From a virus, in the IMG/VR virus record IMGVR_UViG_3300025138_000165, positions 1 through 34,147 of that record: a stretch of DNA of 34,147 nt; one strand, given 5' to 3'. Both the position numbers and the translations under genes were made by a program. This document shows, one piece after another, positions 1 through 9,439 of this stretch. Position 1 is the stretch's first letter. The number at the start of each line of letters is the position of its first letter. Below the pieces are notes generated by a model. That model was not told the DNA's origin and ran no database searches. It saw only the letters and a program-made list of their open reading frames with translations.

Positions 1-814
1 CCCTTTCTTTGTATTCAAACTTTGCTGCGTCAATATTATCTTTATTTATAGTTCCGTCTGCGTTTAAAGCAAAGTTATAAAACTCCGGTCCTAATTCTAC
101 CTGTGGCTTTGCTCCGCTTAGAACCTCTTCTAAAGAAACTACTTCAGATGGAGTTAAAATTCCTTTTCTTCTGCCATTAGCAACCTCAAGCTCTTTAATC
201 TGCGAAACAATCCTATCTCTTTTTAATTGTGAGTCGGACCTGTTATTATTATACCTACTGTTTTTTCTTTCTTGGTATGTGATTCCGCTCTCCGCAGCTT
301 CGAGTTTAGTCATTAACCTTTTTCTCTCAGACTGAAACATATCTTCCTCAAGGGATATGTCTCTTAACCCTTCGGTGTACGCACTTTCGTCTCTTGCCAT
401 TGGCTGAGAAGTAACCTCTACAATATCCTCTACGGTTACGTCTTGCGGAACATCTCCTGTAGCTACATTTTCTTGATAGTCCTCCATCATAGGAGAGCCT
501 GCAACAGATGTGTAATCAGTAAAGTCTATGGATTCCGAAGAACCATCTGCCGAAACAGATTCCGAAATGCTTGCGCCCACTGCTTGAGTAGGTTCTTTTT
601 TTTTTAAAGGTTCAACTTGTGTCTGTTCTTCAGAGCCTATTAACACCTTAAAATCATCAATAGTTTTGGCATAACCGTTACCTCTAACATATTCAAAGTT
701 GTCATTCAAAACATCATTATCGGTTGATAATAAAACTTTAAATTCATCTATGGTTTTGCCATAGCCTAATGTTTTAGCACGATTGAATAAATCAATTACT
801 ACCTCTTCGTCCAT
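1..814 (-). CDS. N-terminal part of a large internal virion (ejection-type) protein, cut by the window edge
   Basis: The first 271 residues are present and the rest lies beyond base 1. The start is the ATG seven bases after the stop of the upstream 627-aa gene. Residues about 9-60 hold two copies of a motif, GYGKTIDEFKVLL and GYAKTIDDFKVLI, about 26 residues apart. An acidic, Ser/Thr-rich low-complexity stretch follows, then a charged helical region. I recall similar tandem N-terminal motifs on very large virion proteins of Bacteroidota podoviruses, but cannot check this. Its place after gp14-like and gp15-like genes fits the last and largest of three ejection proteins (T7 gp16 position) or a crAss-like cargo protein. 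No catalytic motif is visible in the part shown. Confidence 0.72.
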   Translation of the reverse strand, partial: MDEEVVIDLFNRAKTLGYGKTIDEFKVLLSTDNDVLNDNFEYVRGNGYAKTIDDFKVLIGSEEQTQVEPLKKKEPTQAVGASISESVSADGSSESIDFTDYTSVAGSPMMEDYQENVATGDVPQDVTVEDIVEVTSQPMARDESAYTEGLRDISLEEDMFQSERKRLMTKLEAAESGITYQERKNSRYNNNRSDSQLKRDRIVSQIKELEVANGRRKGILTPSEVVSLEEVLSGAKPQVELGPEFYNFALNADGTINKDNIDAAKFEYKER

Positions 815-820
815 TGTTTT

Positions 821-2704
821 TTATTTATTTGAATAGTCAATACTTGACGAACCTGTTACAGCTCTATTCTTTGTTATAGTCTCTTGGTTCTTACCTGCAA
901 ATTGCTTTGCTGCTCTCTTAAGTTCCTCTGTTGTAAATTTACCATCACGAGCCCTTGCTATAATTTTACCGTTTGACGTTATTACTTCGGGGTCATTAAA
1001 ATATGAATCTGAATTCGTATCTATACTTACACCTAAACCTTGTTCTGTAAGAAGATTTTTTACATCCTCCACAGTCGTTGCAGCTTCTAATTCTGTGTAG
1101 TAGCTTTTTAAATTTTTAGAAGCGGTAGTTCCTGTAGGAATAAGTTCTGCTTTTGTATTTGAAAAAGCTTGAGCACCTTCGTCCGTGAAGTAGGACAATG
1201 TTTTCGTATAGTTAGGGGTACGTTTTTTTATTTTTTCCAAATCATTAATTCCGTGTACAATGTTACCAAGCAAAGCGTGGTTCTCTAAAGTCATATTATT
1301 TACGTCATAAGGAATAGACTGCTTGGTTCCATCTTTAACATAGTAAACTTTATTATCTGTTCCCACCCTTGAGAAATCTATGCTTGTCAAATTGTTCTCT
1401 TTAGCAATATCACTATTTATAAGTGCGTTAATTTTTGCGTCTCTATCTTGAGCGTTTTTGGCGGTCATTATTCCGTTCCAAGCATCAAGCGCAGTGTAGT
1501 TGTTTTTGAGGGCTTGGTTATCATCATATATTTTTCCTCGTAATGGGTCGTAACTTTTCATACCTGCTGTCTTAGCCTCATTGCTTGTTGATATCTTGCT
1601 ACGTAGCTGTGTCTTTAAATAGTCATAAGCCATTTTCTCTTGCTCCTCTGTAGGTTGCGCCTCAAGACCCGTAGGTGTCATCTTGTAGAATATAACAGAT
1701 TGGTCTCCTTTTGCGTGTGCCGCTTTAGCCTTCTCCTCATCAAACTCTTCAGTAAAAGTTCCGGTTAAATTCTCTGTGAGTATTGATGTTACATTAAAAG
1801 GATTAACCAACATCTCCTCAATAAGAAGCTTCTCTGCCCCCGAATAAGAGTTAGCCGCCATAGTCTCATCAAATTCTATTTTAGATATTTCTTTATCAGC
1901 TAATTGTTTCTGAAGTTTTGCCAATTCAGCTTTGGTTAAATACATTCCTTCTTTTTTGTCAGACATAGCGAAAATTGTATTGGCATCTCCTCCTCTTTTA
2001 GCTAAATCAAGCATCTGTGTCTTTACCTCTCCAAGACCATCTGCTGCGTTGGCTGTTGCCTTAGCAACATCAAAGTAATCGTACTTAGACTTGATTCTAT
2101 TTCTAAGCTCACCAACCGTAGCAACGTCGTTAGGGCTATCGCTAAGGACCCTAACCTCTTTTCCATCAATGGTCTTGGTAATGTACTTACCTAAGCTAAC
2201 CACCCCTGTGTTTGGATTAATGACAGCATCTACATTTGAAAGGTTACTGAGCCCTTCTATCTGAGCCATTAAAGCAGACTCTAATTGCTGACTTCTATTA
2301 GCAGGGTCTACGTTATCTATCCTTGACAACTTATCTTGATACTCAGCCTCGTACTCCTTAGCTAAGTCAAACATCTGAGTTGTTCCGTCGTTGAGGTTCT
2401 GTCTTAGGACCGCATAGTCATTTGGCTTTAGTATACCCGACTTTAATAACCTGTCTTGAATTAGTAACTGCTCCTGCGCCTTACCGCCAAACTTAATCGC
2501 AAACTCGTTTGCAGTTTGAAACTCACCGGAAGGTAAGTCTTGTAATGTTTTTCCATACTCCCTTGATGCCTCATCAATAGCCGCTTTCTTTTCCTCTCGG
2601 ATACGTGCTTCTTCTTGAAGCATATCGGTCATTCCTTTACCGACCTGCGCCCAATTTATTGTTGAGTCTGCGCTCCTCTCTGCGTATTTATAATAGGTAG
2701 CCAT
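821..2704 (-). CDS. Putative internal virion protein (T7 gp15-like by position), 627 aa
   Basis: A highly charged, mostly helical protein with no signal peptide, membrane segment or recognisable enzyme motif. The N-terminus (MATYYKYAERSADSTINWAQ) leads into a long Glu/Lys/Gln-rich helical region. This look is common for core and ejection proteins. The gene starts 7 nt after the 285-aa gene and is followed 6 nt later by the truncated large protein, so the three are co-transcribed. Three consecutive genes after the tail genes, growing in size, resemble the internal core protein order of T7-like podoviruses. The function is inferred from position and composition. The open reading frame itself is certain. 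Confidence 0.75.
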   Translation of the reverse strand: MATYYKYAERSADSTINWAQVGKGMTDMLQEEARIREEKKAAIDEASREYGKTLQDLPSGEFQTANEFAIKFGGKAQEQLLIQDRLLKSGILKPNDYAVLRQNLNDGTTQMFDLAKEYEAEYQDKLSRIDNVDPANRSQQLESALMAQIEGLSNLSNVDAVINPNTGVVSLGKYITKTIDGKEVRVLSDSPNDVATVGELRNRIKSKYDYFDVAKATANAADGLGEVKTQMLDLAKRGGDANTIFAMSDKKEGMYLTKAELAKLQKQLADKEISKIEFDETMAANSYSGAEKLLIEEMLVNPFNVTSILTENLTGTFTEEFDEEKAKAAHAKGDQSVIFYKMTPTGLEAQPTEEQEKMAYDYLKTQLRSKISTSNEAKTAGMKSYDPLRGKIYDDNQALKNNYTALDAWNGIMTAKNAQDRDAKINALINSDIAKENNLTSIDFSRVGTDNKVYYVKDGTKQSIPYDVNNMTLENHALLGNIVHGINDLEKIKKRTPNYTKTLSYFTDEGAQAFSNTKAELIPTGTTASKNLKSYYTELEAATTVEDVKNLLTEQGLGVSIDTNSDSYFNDPEVITSNGKIIARARDGKFTTEELKRAAKQFAGKNQETITKNRAVTGSSSIDYSNK

Positions 2705-2711
2705 AGTTTAT

Positions 2712-3569
2712 TTAAAGATTAGGTCCTTGATTTGGGTCTTGATAAGCATTAGTAAAATCACTTCCAAAATATAAATTTTGTCTTTGAGTTTTTGACATAC
2801 CTTTTTTAAATCCTCTATACTGTTGAGGACTCATATTCTGATAGTATTGCTGTGTGACAGCATCTCCAAACTGACTTGCATTAATGTTAAATGGATTATT
2901 ATCCATCATTGAGGGACTCATAGAATTAGGGTCAAATGTATTTTTAAGTGTACTCAGACCGCTTTCAGTTCCTGCCATTTTTCCTATAGCCGCTCTTTGA
3001 GCTGTTTGATTCTGTTGGTACAATGGAACCATAGACAATCCCTGTTGAGCCACACTTCCAATCCCTTGTATTCCTTCAGATATCTTAGCGGCACGCATCT
3101 CTTGCGCCTGTGCCGCAGCTTGCTGTGCTCCTGCAACCTCCTCTAAGTCTAACTGAACACCAAGGTCACGAAGACGTGAGTCCTCTTGAGCCGTGAGCTT
3201 CTCAAGGTCCCCAAGCTCTTTTGCCATAGCTGTTCGTGTAGATGCTTGTTGCTTCTGACCTGCTAACGCAAGTCTTCCTACACCACCTGCAACACCACGC
3301 TGACCGGATTCCTGTAGAGCTTGTAGTGCTCCTGCCTCGGCTTGAAGCGTAGCATCACGCTCCAACTCATAAGCCTCTTTGTTGATAGCAAGGTCCTCAA
3401 AGTAGTTCACGTCTAAAGCAGCACGAGCGTCTTTCATAGCATCATCTGCTTTTCTTTCAGCAGCCTCACCTAATTTCTTTTGCTTGCCTGCCTGTGCAAA
3501 TGAAGCAGCGGTTGTTCCTACTGTTACTGCTAAACTTGCTATTCCTAATCCTAATGCTATTCCTGCCAT
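2712..3569 (-). CDS. Putative internal virion protein (T7 gp14-like), 285 aa
   Basis: The N-terminal 25 residues are Gly/Ala/Val-rich and hydrophobic (GIALGLGIASLAVTVGTTAA). A long Ala/Gln/Glu-rich helix follows, about residues 25-185 (for example AGAQQAAAQAQEMRAAKISE). The C-terminal 90 residues are Asn/Gln/Pro/Met-rich and probably flexible. This plan, a glycine-rich hydrophobic start followed by an alanine-rich helix, is typical of podovirus gp14-like ejection proteins thought to enter the host envelope during DNA entry. The start overlaps the last 13 nt of the cupin-like gene, which points to translational coupling. The role is inferred. Confidence 0.75.
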   Translation of the reverse strand: MAGIALGLGIASLAVTVGTTAASFAQAGKQKKLGEAAERKADDAMKDARAALDVNYFEDLAINKEAYELERDATLQAEAGALQALQESGQRGVAGGVGRLALAGQKQQASTRTAMAKELGDLEKLTAQEDSRLRDLGVQLDLEEVAGAQQAAAQAQEMRAAKISEGIQGIGSVAQQGLSMVPLYQQNQTAQRAAIGKMAGTESGLSTLKNTFDPNSMSPSMMDNNPFNINASQFGDAVTQQYYQNMSPQQYRGFKKGMSKTQRQNLYFGSDFTNAYQDPNQGPNL

Positions 3570-4096
3570 AATTCTTTAATTTCATTTATAGTTTCTTGAG
3601 GTAACTCTCTGTAATTATTTGCGTAAACATCAGCCTCAGCTTCTTCAAAAGTTTTTGCTTCTGTTTTGTATACGCAAGCCCACTCAGTGTCCTCGTGAAT
3701 ATAAAGAACTCTTTGAGTCCCTGTCTGTGTAAAAATAGTATGAGGTCCCACTATTGTTTTAAGCTCCCCGCTGTCAGTCAAATAAGAAACTTTACCCTTT
3801 AGTAAAAAAGATGGGTGCTGTTGCTTATGAATCATACTAACAATAAGAGAACCCTTGGGCATAAACAACTCCCTTGTATAAAGACCATTTTCAATGTGCT
3901 GCTTTAAAGGATATGTTTCTGTCATCTCTTTTGACTGAGACGTTCCTGCTGTATGCTCCAAGACTCCTTCAACTTTTTTTAATTGGTCTTTAAAATCTTC
4001 TATTCTTTCCCATATAAGACCTCGGCTATGTTGCACATATTCAAGAATCTGTTCGGGTCTTTGTTCTTCTATTTTAGAAACTTCTAATATCTCCAT
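3557..4096 (-). CDS. Cupin-like phage protein of unknown role, 179 aa
   Basis: The N-terminal 60 residues form a charged helix. Residues about 75-150 look like a small beta-barrel of the cupin type: a strand run ending SLIVSMIHKQQHPSFLLKG, then KVSYLTDSGELKTIVGPH and a final VLYIHEDTEW. In cupins the His/Glu/His residues in such strands bind metal, and here His-Lys-Gln-Gln-His and the later His-Glu-Asp could do so. The gene sits between tail and internal virion genes. Its ATG is only 7 nt from a TATCTTTG promoter-like box, so any transcript from there would be almost leaderless. The cupin call is from strand pattern only. Confidence 0.7.
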   Translation of the reverse strand: MEILEVSKIEEQRPEQILEYVQHSRGLIWERIEDFKDQLKKVEGVLEHTAGTSQSKEMTETYPLKQHIENGLYTRELFMPKGSLIVSMIHKQQHPSFLLKGKVSYLTDSGELKTIVGPHTIFTQTGTQRVLYIHEDTEWACVYKTEAKTFEEAEADVYANNYRELPQETINEIKELWQE

Positions 4097-4103
4097 ACTC
4101 CTA

Positions 4104-4111
4104 CAAAGATA
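4104..4111 (-). promoter_or_regulatory. Bacteroidota-type -7 box (TATCTTTG)
   Basis: It reads TATCTTTG on the minus strand in the 21-nt gap between the 276-aa and cupin-like genes, matching the Bacteroidota TAnnTTTG -7 element. No clear -33 TTG element is visible, so this could be a weak or activator-dependent site. It may drive the cupin-like and internal virion genes. Confidence 0.4.
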
Positions 4112-4117
4112 GGAATT

Positions 4118-4948
4118 TTAAGGAAAACTTTTCATCACCTCAGACTTAACGGCAAATAACTCCGTTGCTGTTACATCGGTATTAGTAAGAGTAAACTCAC
4201 AGTAGTGTCCTAATATCCCGTGTGACTCTGCTACTTGGTTCTTTATGAATAAAAAATAATCAGTCTGTCCGGGAGGGATAGCCCCTGCCGATGTGTCCAC
4301 TACAATCTGATTAACGCCTGCAGGAAGGTTTATATTTATTGCTGTAACCGTACCGCACAATGTGGGGGTTGCAGGTGATGGTGGAGCGGGTGGTGGAGCG
4401 GGTGCAGGTGATATGAAATACAGCGTGTCACCAATACTCAATATGCTACCTATAGATGTGTTGACATTAAAGTTTATCTCTACCGCCGCAGGTGCTGCAG
4501 AGTTTACACTTGCCGATGCGCTGATACCATTCAAAGAACGCAGCGGGTATTCCGCCGCACCCGCAGGTGTAGTCCCTGTGTTTCTTATGAATGCAAACCA
4601 ATCACCTTCTTTCTGAACGAAGTAAGAAGCATCAATAGAACCTCCCGTCTGTTGGTCTGAGCTAAATACTCCTGTCCAAGCTGTATCAGATTCAAGGTTA
4701 ATAGTCTTGAATAACTTGTTCTCTAACGGAGTGTCGTTGAAGACACTCTTCATCATCGAAGCTGTGAAATTTCCATAGTACGTGTTCCTATTATCATTGG
4801 TATTGTGTCTGTAAAGATTCCCTCCCTTGAACGAGTACAGATAGTTGTTCATACCTATCATCATATCGGGGTAGTACGAATAGAAAGACGGGAATCCTTT
4901 TGAAGATTCGCTGTACGTTAATGTGTAGTTTCCTGTTGTTCCTGCCAT
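4118..4948 (-). CDS. Tail-associated beta-rich structural protein, 276 aa
   Basis: The N-terminal region has FPSFYSYYPDMMIGMNNYLY, followed by SFKGGNLYRHNTNDNRNTYYG. I recall this motif in the tail nozzle and stabilisation proteins of crAss-like and other Bacteroidota podoviruses, where it is often the C-terminal part of a larger chain. Here it is a separate ORF, starting 5 nt after the stop of the 1494-aa nozzle protein. The middle carries a Pro/Ala linker (SPAPAPPPAPPSPATP) between beta-rich segments. No membrane segment or catalytic motif is visible. A plausible role is a distal tail component bound to the nozzle. The gene is certain and the role inferred. Confidence 0.75.
   Translation of the reverse strand: MAGTTGNYTLTYSESSKGFPSFYSYYPDMMIGMNNYLYSFKGGNLYRHNTNDNRNTYYGNFTASMMKSVFNDTPLENKLFKTINLESDTAWTGVFSSDQQTGGSIDASYFVQKEGDWFAFIRNTGTTPAGAAEYPLRSLNGISASASVNSAAPAAVEINFNVNTSIGSILSIGDTLYFISPAPAPPPAPPSPATPTLCGTVTAININLPAGVNQIVVDTSAGAIPPGQTDYFLFIKNQVAESHGILGHYCEFTLTNTDVTATELFAVKSEVMKSFP
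4729..4748 (-). repeat. Copy 1 of the GTGTC/GACAC hairpin
   Basis: The sense (minus) strand reads GAGTGTCTTCAACGACACTC: a 7-bp perfect stem with a 6-nt loop, inside the 276-aa gene. It is one of six related hairpins in the window and the loop differs from the consensus at two bases. Confidence 0.6.
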
Positions 4949-4953
4949 ATCTT

Positions 4954-7900
4954 TTAGCTAAAGTAATCAAATACAATATACATATACTCCTCTGTTCCGG
5001 CTGCAGGAATCGTGTATGTTCCTGTGATTGTAGGTATTGCACCTGTCTGCGGAAGCACCTGCAATCCGGGGTCTGTTAGTAAAGAATTATACCCTAAGAG
5101 TGTAGGAGGGTAAAGCGTTGTGCTTCTACAGAACAACATTCTATTACTTGGTTGAAACTTGTAATCATCTGATGGTGGTATAGCATTGCTTATCACAGAT
5201 AAAACATCACCGTTGTTAGGTATTATACCGCCTCCTTGAAGAGCTGTAACCACTGTTGTGGAAGATACAATAGGTGCAGATATAGCGGGTTTACCCGGTG
5301 AAAACTCAACTTGCTCGCTCTGAAGTGCTGAGATAAACGAACCGTCTGTCCATTGATATTGATTATGAATAAACTTGCCTGCATCAGCAGAATCGCTAAC
5401 ACAAAAAGTCGTAAGTGTTATTTGCTGTGCCGCAGGGCAACCTACAGTTATTTCAAGAACAACAGTCTGCTTACCCGCTCCGGATGAAGGTGTCAGTGTA
5501 ACAACAACATCATCATCTCCAACACTATTCTTGTCGAAAGTAATCGTTCCTGCACCAAGAGTATTAATAAATGTTGAGGTTCCTTGGTAGTCTTCAGCTA
5601 TGGTTATGCCTCCTGTTGCGCCTGCATCTGAGGCTATAGATATTATATCGTAAGATATCGTACACACCCCTGTGGTTTCTCCAAGGTTCACTGTGAAGCT
5701 AAGCGGGTCGGCTTGTGTAACAGTAATGGTGCGTTTAACTCCGCAGTTTTGTGCCGGTTCTTCCTGTGGAATTTTAATTTCATTGGATGACAATACGTAC
5801 TCATTCATATACGGGTCAAAAGCACCGAGCTTCTGAGTTTCTCCACTACCAATAAACAAATCTCTAAACCAAGAACGCATTCCCATCTCTGAAATTACGG
5901 TTAGCTGTTCTCCTTGTCCCGAACCTTTAAGCTGTATGAGCGCACCTCTTTTTGCATCGGTAAAGAATTTATAGAACCCCCACTTTACATAACTCTCCGG
6001 GTTTTGACTTATGCCATACTTCTCTACTCTCGCTATCTGTGTTCCTAATACTTCGGGTACAGAGGCTATAGAGCCACCGCCTGTAGAATCACTAAGTAAA
6101 TTCTTTCCTGCAAGAACGTAAGATATTTTATCTTCTTGTAGCGTTAGTATATCAGTCTCCCTGCCATCAATAAGCTCTATTGAGCCAAAGGAGTCTTCTA
6201 AGGGCTTAAAGTTTGCAAGACCAAGGTTGAACTCATTGAGTTTATTTACGTTAGTCTCATCGTTAAATATACCACTGTAAGTTAAGTCTGCAAATCTTTC
6301 CATTCTGCGATAGTCCTCATTGGAAGTAGAGAAGAATCTTTCTCCAAGTTCCATAGGTTTACCAACTATTGAGTCTAATATTTTGTAGCTCTCAACTCCA
6401 TTCCCAAACGAATAACAATTTCCAAAGGTGGTATTTATAATAGCAGGCTGTGTGGCTGTTTGGTCTTGACCTCCACCCGTAGCAGATGAGCCGCTATGGA
6501 ATCCTGTTGCTTGGTCTATGGCGTAAGAGTCTGAGTCTTCGTACCACAAATCGGGACTCGCATCTGCAGGCTCTGTCTCAAAAACAAGTAGCTGCTCTGA
6601 ACGGAATACCTTCCATTCACAACTAATAGATGACCTTTTCCTTTCGCTGTTACCGCATTTTGGTGGACCTATCATAATAAACCTAATGTCCGTTCCGTTT
6701 TTATACCATCTATAATAGTTTGTAAAGTCCCCCGTTGGCATCCCATAGTCAGATGCCGGAGAAGTCGCAACAGTAGGAATAAATGTGTTAGTAATAGTGC
6801 TACCGTCTCCTGTAAATGCTTCTCCGCTATTCAAAGTGTTTGCTATAGAATCTCCCAAAAACCACTCAACTATATCCGTATAGCCGTCGCTTGAAAAGAA
6901 GGTTCGTTCATAGGTGTAGGTTCTTCTCTCGCAGTTATTTGTTCCCTGTCCTGTGCCAATTCTTTCAAAACTAAACTTCAAAACTATCCTTGCTCTTTGT
7001 GGAATATCAAAACCGCCAAGCCCACCATAAGCCATAAGAGGTTGGTCGCCGGAGGAAGAGTTATTATCTACATTTATTTGCCCGGGATTTATTATAGCAT
7101 TATCGGGCATTGTTACGTTTATATTACCGGGACCAATCTTCATATACGTCCCCGAAGGAACAGGAATAATTGTACCTGTAGAGTCTGTAGGTTTGGGCGC
7201 TAAAAATTCTGCTGTCTGCGCTTTTTTCTCTAAGACCACTATCTCTGTACAGCTTAATACAGGTCCTGCAGCATCTCGCTTCGCTTGTAAAACATCTCCT
7301 TCCTCCACCTTCCTTGTGTTCTGCCCTTCTAAAAGCATATAAGTATCTCCATTGGTGGAATCCTGCACATAGAAGTTAGAGTAAACAGTTTCGTAATCTT
7401 TTCTATCCGGCTTAACGCAGAACTTATATCTTGTAGCAAAAGATGGAGCAAGCTGCGACGGTGGTATCTCTACCTTAATTGAGTTTTTAGATATTGAGTT
7501 AGAACAAGGAACCTGCACCGAGTTGTTGGTGCTTACCAAGGCTGTTGTCGCTCTGTTGTACTCATCCATATATATAATCCCTACCTCATAGTTTCTGTTA
7601 CTATGAAGGCTACGCGGATTGTTGGTAGTGCTAAATGTATTTATTGGATTTGAAAACTTAAAATATTCGTAGGTGTTTACCGTTGGAGAAGTTACGTCAA
7701 ATACTCTTCGCATTGCAGGTAAAGAAAAAATAATGTACTCATAAGTTACATCCGCACTTGCAACGGTAGGGTACACACCCAAGCTCCCTACACCTTGGTT
7801 TCCATTAGCGGGAATATCATCAAACCCCGACTCAAACTTTGTCCTTGCTGTTGCTGTTCCTGCATCCAAGGTGTTCTGAATAGCACAGTTGATAACATCT

Positions 7901-9438
7901 GAAAATGTAAACCCACTACAAGACGTTGGATTTGCAGCGTCATACACCGGCTTCATAGTACCGCCCGGAAGTGATGTGCCAAGTTTATTTAAAAAGTCAG
8001 CAGAGGTCGCTAATTTATACGCAGCAGTAGATGTACCATCTGTTAAGAATGTTTCAACTAATGTGTATTCGAAGTTAATGGTAACAGAGGGTTGTTGGTC
8101 AGTTACACCCGCACCATTTGTGAAAGCGGAGTGGCTTAGGGTAAAATCCAAAGAAAGTGTAGAACCTGCAATCAATGATATGTTTGCTAATGGTCCTAAG
8201 TAAATCCTCATTGAAGCGTCTGTTACAGTAATCGGAGTTGCAGGGTCAGCGGTATATGCGCGGTTTGCAAATACAGTTCCCAAGCTAACAGAAGATATTT
8301 CGCTTGTAGTAAGAGATGTGGAGAAATCAAAATTTACATTATTCTTGTTTTTATCCTTCAAGTCATAACCCTCTACATAGTTTCCATATACAAGACGGTT
8401 TCCCATTAATGTTTGAGCCTTTGCTAATAGTGGAACATTATCATATGTCCTTAGAATTTCAGAATCCGGAAGTACCGTGAATACTTTATAACCACTAAAG
8501 TTATAAGTATACGTGGTGCTGTCAGAAATACCATCTGTGTTCTTGTCAAATTTCTGTACCACTCGAACAATAGAATTTGTAGATTCTTTGTACAATAAAT
8601 CAAATCCTACTACCAAAGGACCACCTGTATCCATAGTAATGATTACGTTGTTGTCCTCATTCTGCATCCCTTCATTTAGAAATGTAGATATAGTTACATT
8701 GAATACGTCGGGCACAAAAGCAGGCTCGCTAAACTGAGAGATAGCCGAATACTGATTGTCTGCATATTTATATCTATATGCAAAACAAAGAAACCTTTCC
8801 TCTATGAAGTCATCGTTCCCCGGTATGGTATTAGTCTTTATAATTGGAGATGTAACAGGCGGCTTCTTTATAACAAGTATTTCTTCTTCAGTGAATTGGT
8901 CTATCAAAGGAGCTCCCGTAGGGTCTTGATAATTTTTTCTAACATTAATTATCCTTGGAGGATTTATGTTGTCGGTAAAAACAAGCAGGTCCTGTCCCGC
9001 CATATTGACACCGTTTATTAAATACGCAGGATTAAAGTTTAAAGTAGTGTTGGTGGTTGAGCCATTCTTAACACTGATTACGTGATACGTAATCACTTCT
9101 GTGTTTACGTTCATAGAGACAATCATATCAAGCTTTCCCGTTCCGCCTGCTCCTGCACCTGTAAAAGAAGAGTCGTGAATAAACCAATATATAGTCTCGT
9201 TAGCACTGTCTTCATATGCCCCTATACACTTTGCGTTAGCACTTAAGGCTGTTGAGTTATACTTTAATGTTGTAATCTGAGTGTTACCCTTTGAGTTCTC
9301 TACTGACCCTATCTCTGATGCTTCAGTAGAACCAAGTCTTACATTCATTGCGTCAATGTACTCACCGTTAGGCACAAGTCTTTCGTCCACAGACTTGTTC
9401 ATTCTGCCTGCTATAAAATGTCTTTTTAAATTCGCCAT
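4954..9438 (-). CDS. Tail stabilisation/nozzle-type protein (crAss-like muzzle / P22 gp10-like), 1494 aa
   Basis: The N-terminus has RHFIAGRMNKSVDERLVPNG followed by EYIDAMNVRLGS. This is a strongly conserved opening in podovirus tail nozzle and stabilisation proteins (P22 gp10 / T7 gp12 class) and in the large tail protein of crAss-like phages. The chain is almost entirely beta-rich. Near residue 960 is a LLVFETEPADASPDLWYE-type block, and near 1200 LGAFDPYMNEYVLSSNE, both of the kind seen around the propeller domain. The last 250 residues look like one or more Ig-like domains (CGVKRTITVTQADPLSFTVN onward). It lies directly after the 307-aa tube protein, as in crAss-like phages. It probably forms the distal tail through which DNA leaves. 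Confidence 0.82.
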   Translation of the reverse strand: MANLKRHFIAGRMNKSVDERLVPNGEYIDAMNVRLGSTEASEIGSVENSKGNTQITTLKYNSTALSANAKCIGAYEDSANETIYWFIHDSSFTGAGAGGTGKLDMIVSMNVNTEVITYHVISVKNGSTTNTTLNFNPAYLINGVNMAGQDLLVFTDNINPPRIINVRKNYQDPTGAPLIDQFTEEEILVIKKPPVTSPIIKTNTIPGNDDFIEERFLCFAYRYKYADNQYSAISQFSEPAFVPDVFNVTISTFLNEGMQNEDNNVIITMDTGGPLVVGFDLLYKESTNSIVRVVQKFDKNTDGISDSTTYTYNFSGYKVFTVLPDSEILRTYDNVPLLAKAQTLMGNRLVYGNYVEGYDLKDKNKNNVNFDFSTSLTTSEISSVSLGTVFANRAYTADPATPITVTDASMRIYLGPLANISLIAGSTLSLDFTLSHSAFTNGAGVTDQQPSVTINFEYTLVETFLTDGTSTAAYKLATSADFLNKLGTSLPGGTMKPVYDAANPTSCSGFTFSDVINCAIQNTLDAGTATARTKFESGFDDIPANGNQGVGSLGVYPTVASADVTYEYIIFSLPAMRRVFDVTSPTVNTYEYFKFSNPINTFSTTNNPRSLHSNRNYEVGIIYMDEYNRATTALVSTNNSVQVPCSNSISKNSIKVEIPPSQLAPSFATRYKFCVKPDRKDYETVYSNFYVQDSTNGDTYMLLEGQNTRKVEEGDVLQAKRDAAGPVLSCTEIVVLEKKAQTAEFLAPKPTDSTGTIIPVPSGTYMKIGPGNINVTMPDNAIINPGQINVDNNSSSGDQPLMAYGGLGGFDIPQRARIVLKFSFERIGTGQGTNNCERRTYTYERTFFSSDGYTDIVEWFLGDSIANTLNSGEAFTGDGSTITNTFIPTVATSPASDYGMPTGDFTNYYRWYKNGTDIRFIMIGPPKCGNSERKRSSISCEWKVFRSEQLLVFETEPADASPDLWYEDSDSYAIDQATGFHSGSSATGGGQDQTATQPAIINTTFGNCYSFGNGVESYKILDSIVGKPMELGERFFSTSNEDYRRMERFADLTYSGIFNDETNVNKLNEFNLGLANFKPLEDSFGSIELIDGRETDILTLQEDKISYVLAGKNLLSDSTGGGSIASVPEVLGTQIARVEKYGISQNPESYVKWGFYKFFTDAKRGALIQLKGSGQGEQLTVISEMGMRSWFRDLFIGSGETQKLGAFDPYMNEYVLSSNEIKIPQEEPAQNCGVKRTITVTQADPLSFTVNLGETTGVCTISYDIISIASDAGATGGITIAEDYQGTSTFINTLGAGTITFDKNSVGDDDVVVTLTPSSGAGKQTVVLEITVGCPAAQQITLTTFCVSDSADAGKFIHNQYQWTDGSFISALQSEQVEFSPGKPAISAPIVSSTTVVTALQGGGIIPNNGDVLSVISNAIPPSDDYKFQPSNRMLFCRSTTLYPPTLLGYNSLLTDPGLQVLPQTGAIPTITGTYTIPAAGTEEYMYIVFDYFS

Positions 9439-9439
9439 A

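Noticed and set aside
4362-4616. 84-aa plus-strand ORF with Gly/Ala-rich start
   Set aside because: It is the mirror of the Pro/Ala linker in the 276-aa tail gene.
4949-4953. Programmed frameshift joining the 1494-aa and 276-aa proteins
   Set aside because: The gap has a normal stop and a separate ATG, and no slippery heptamer is visible at the junction.
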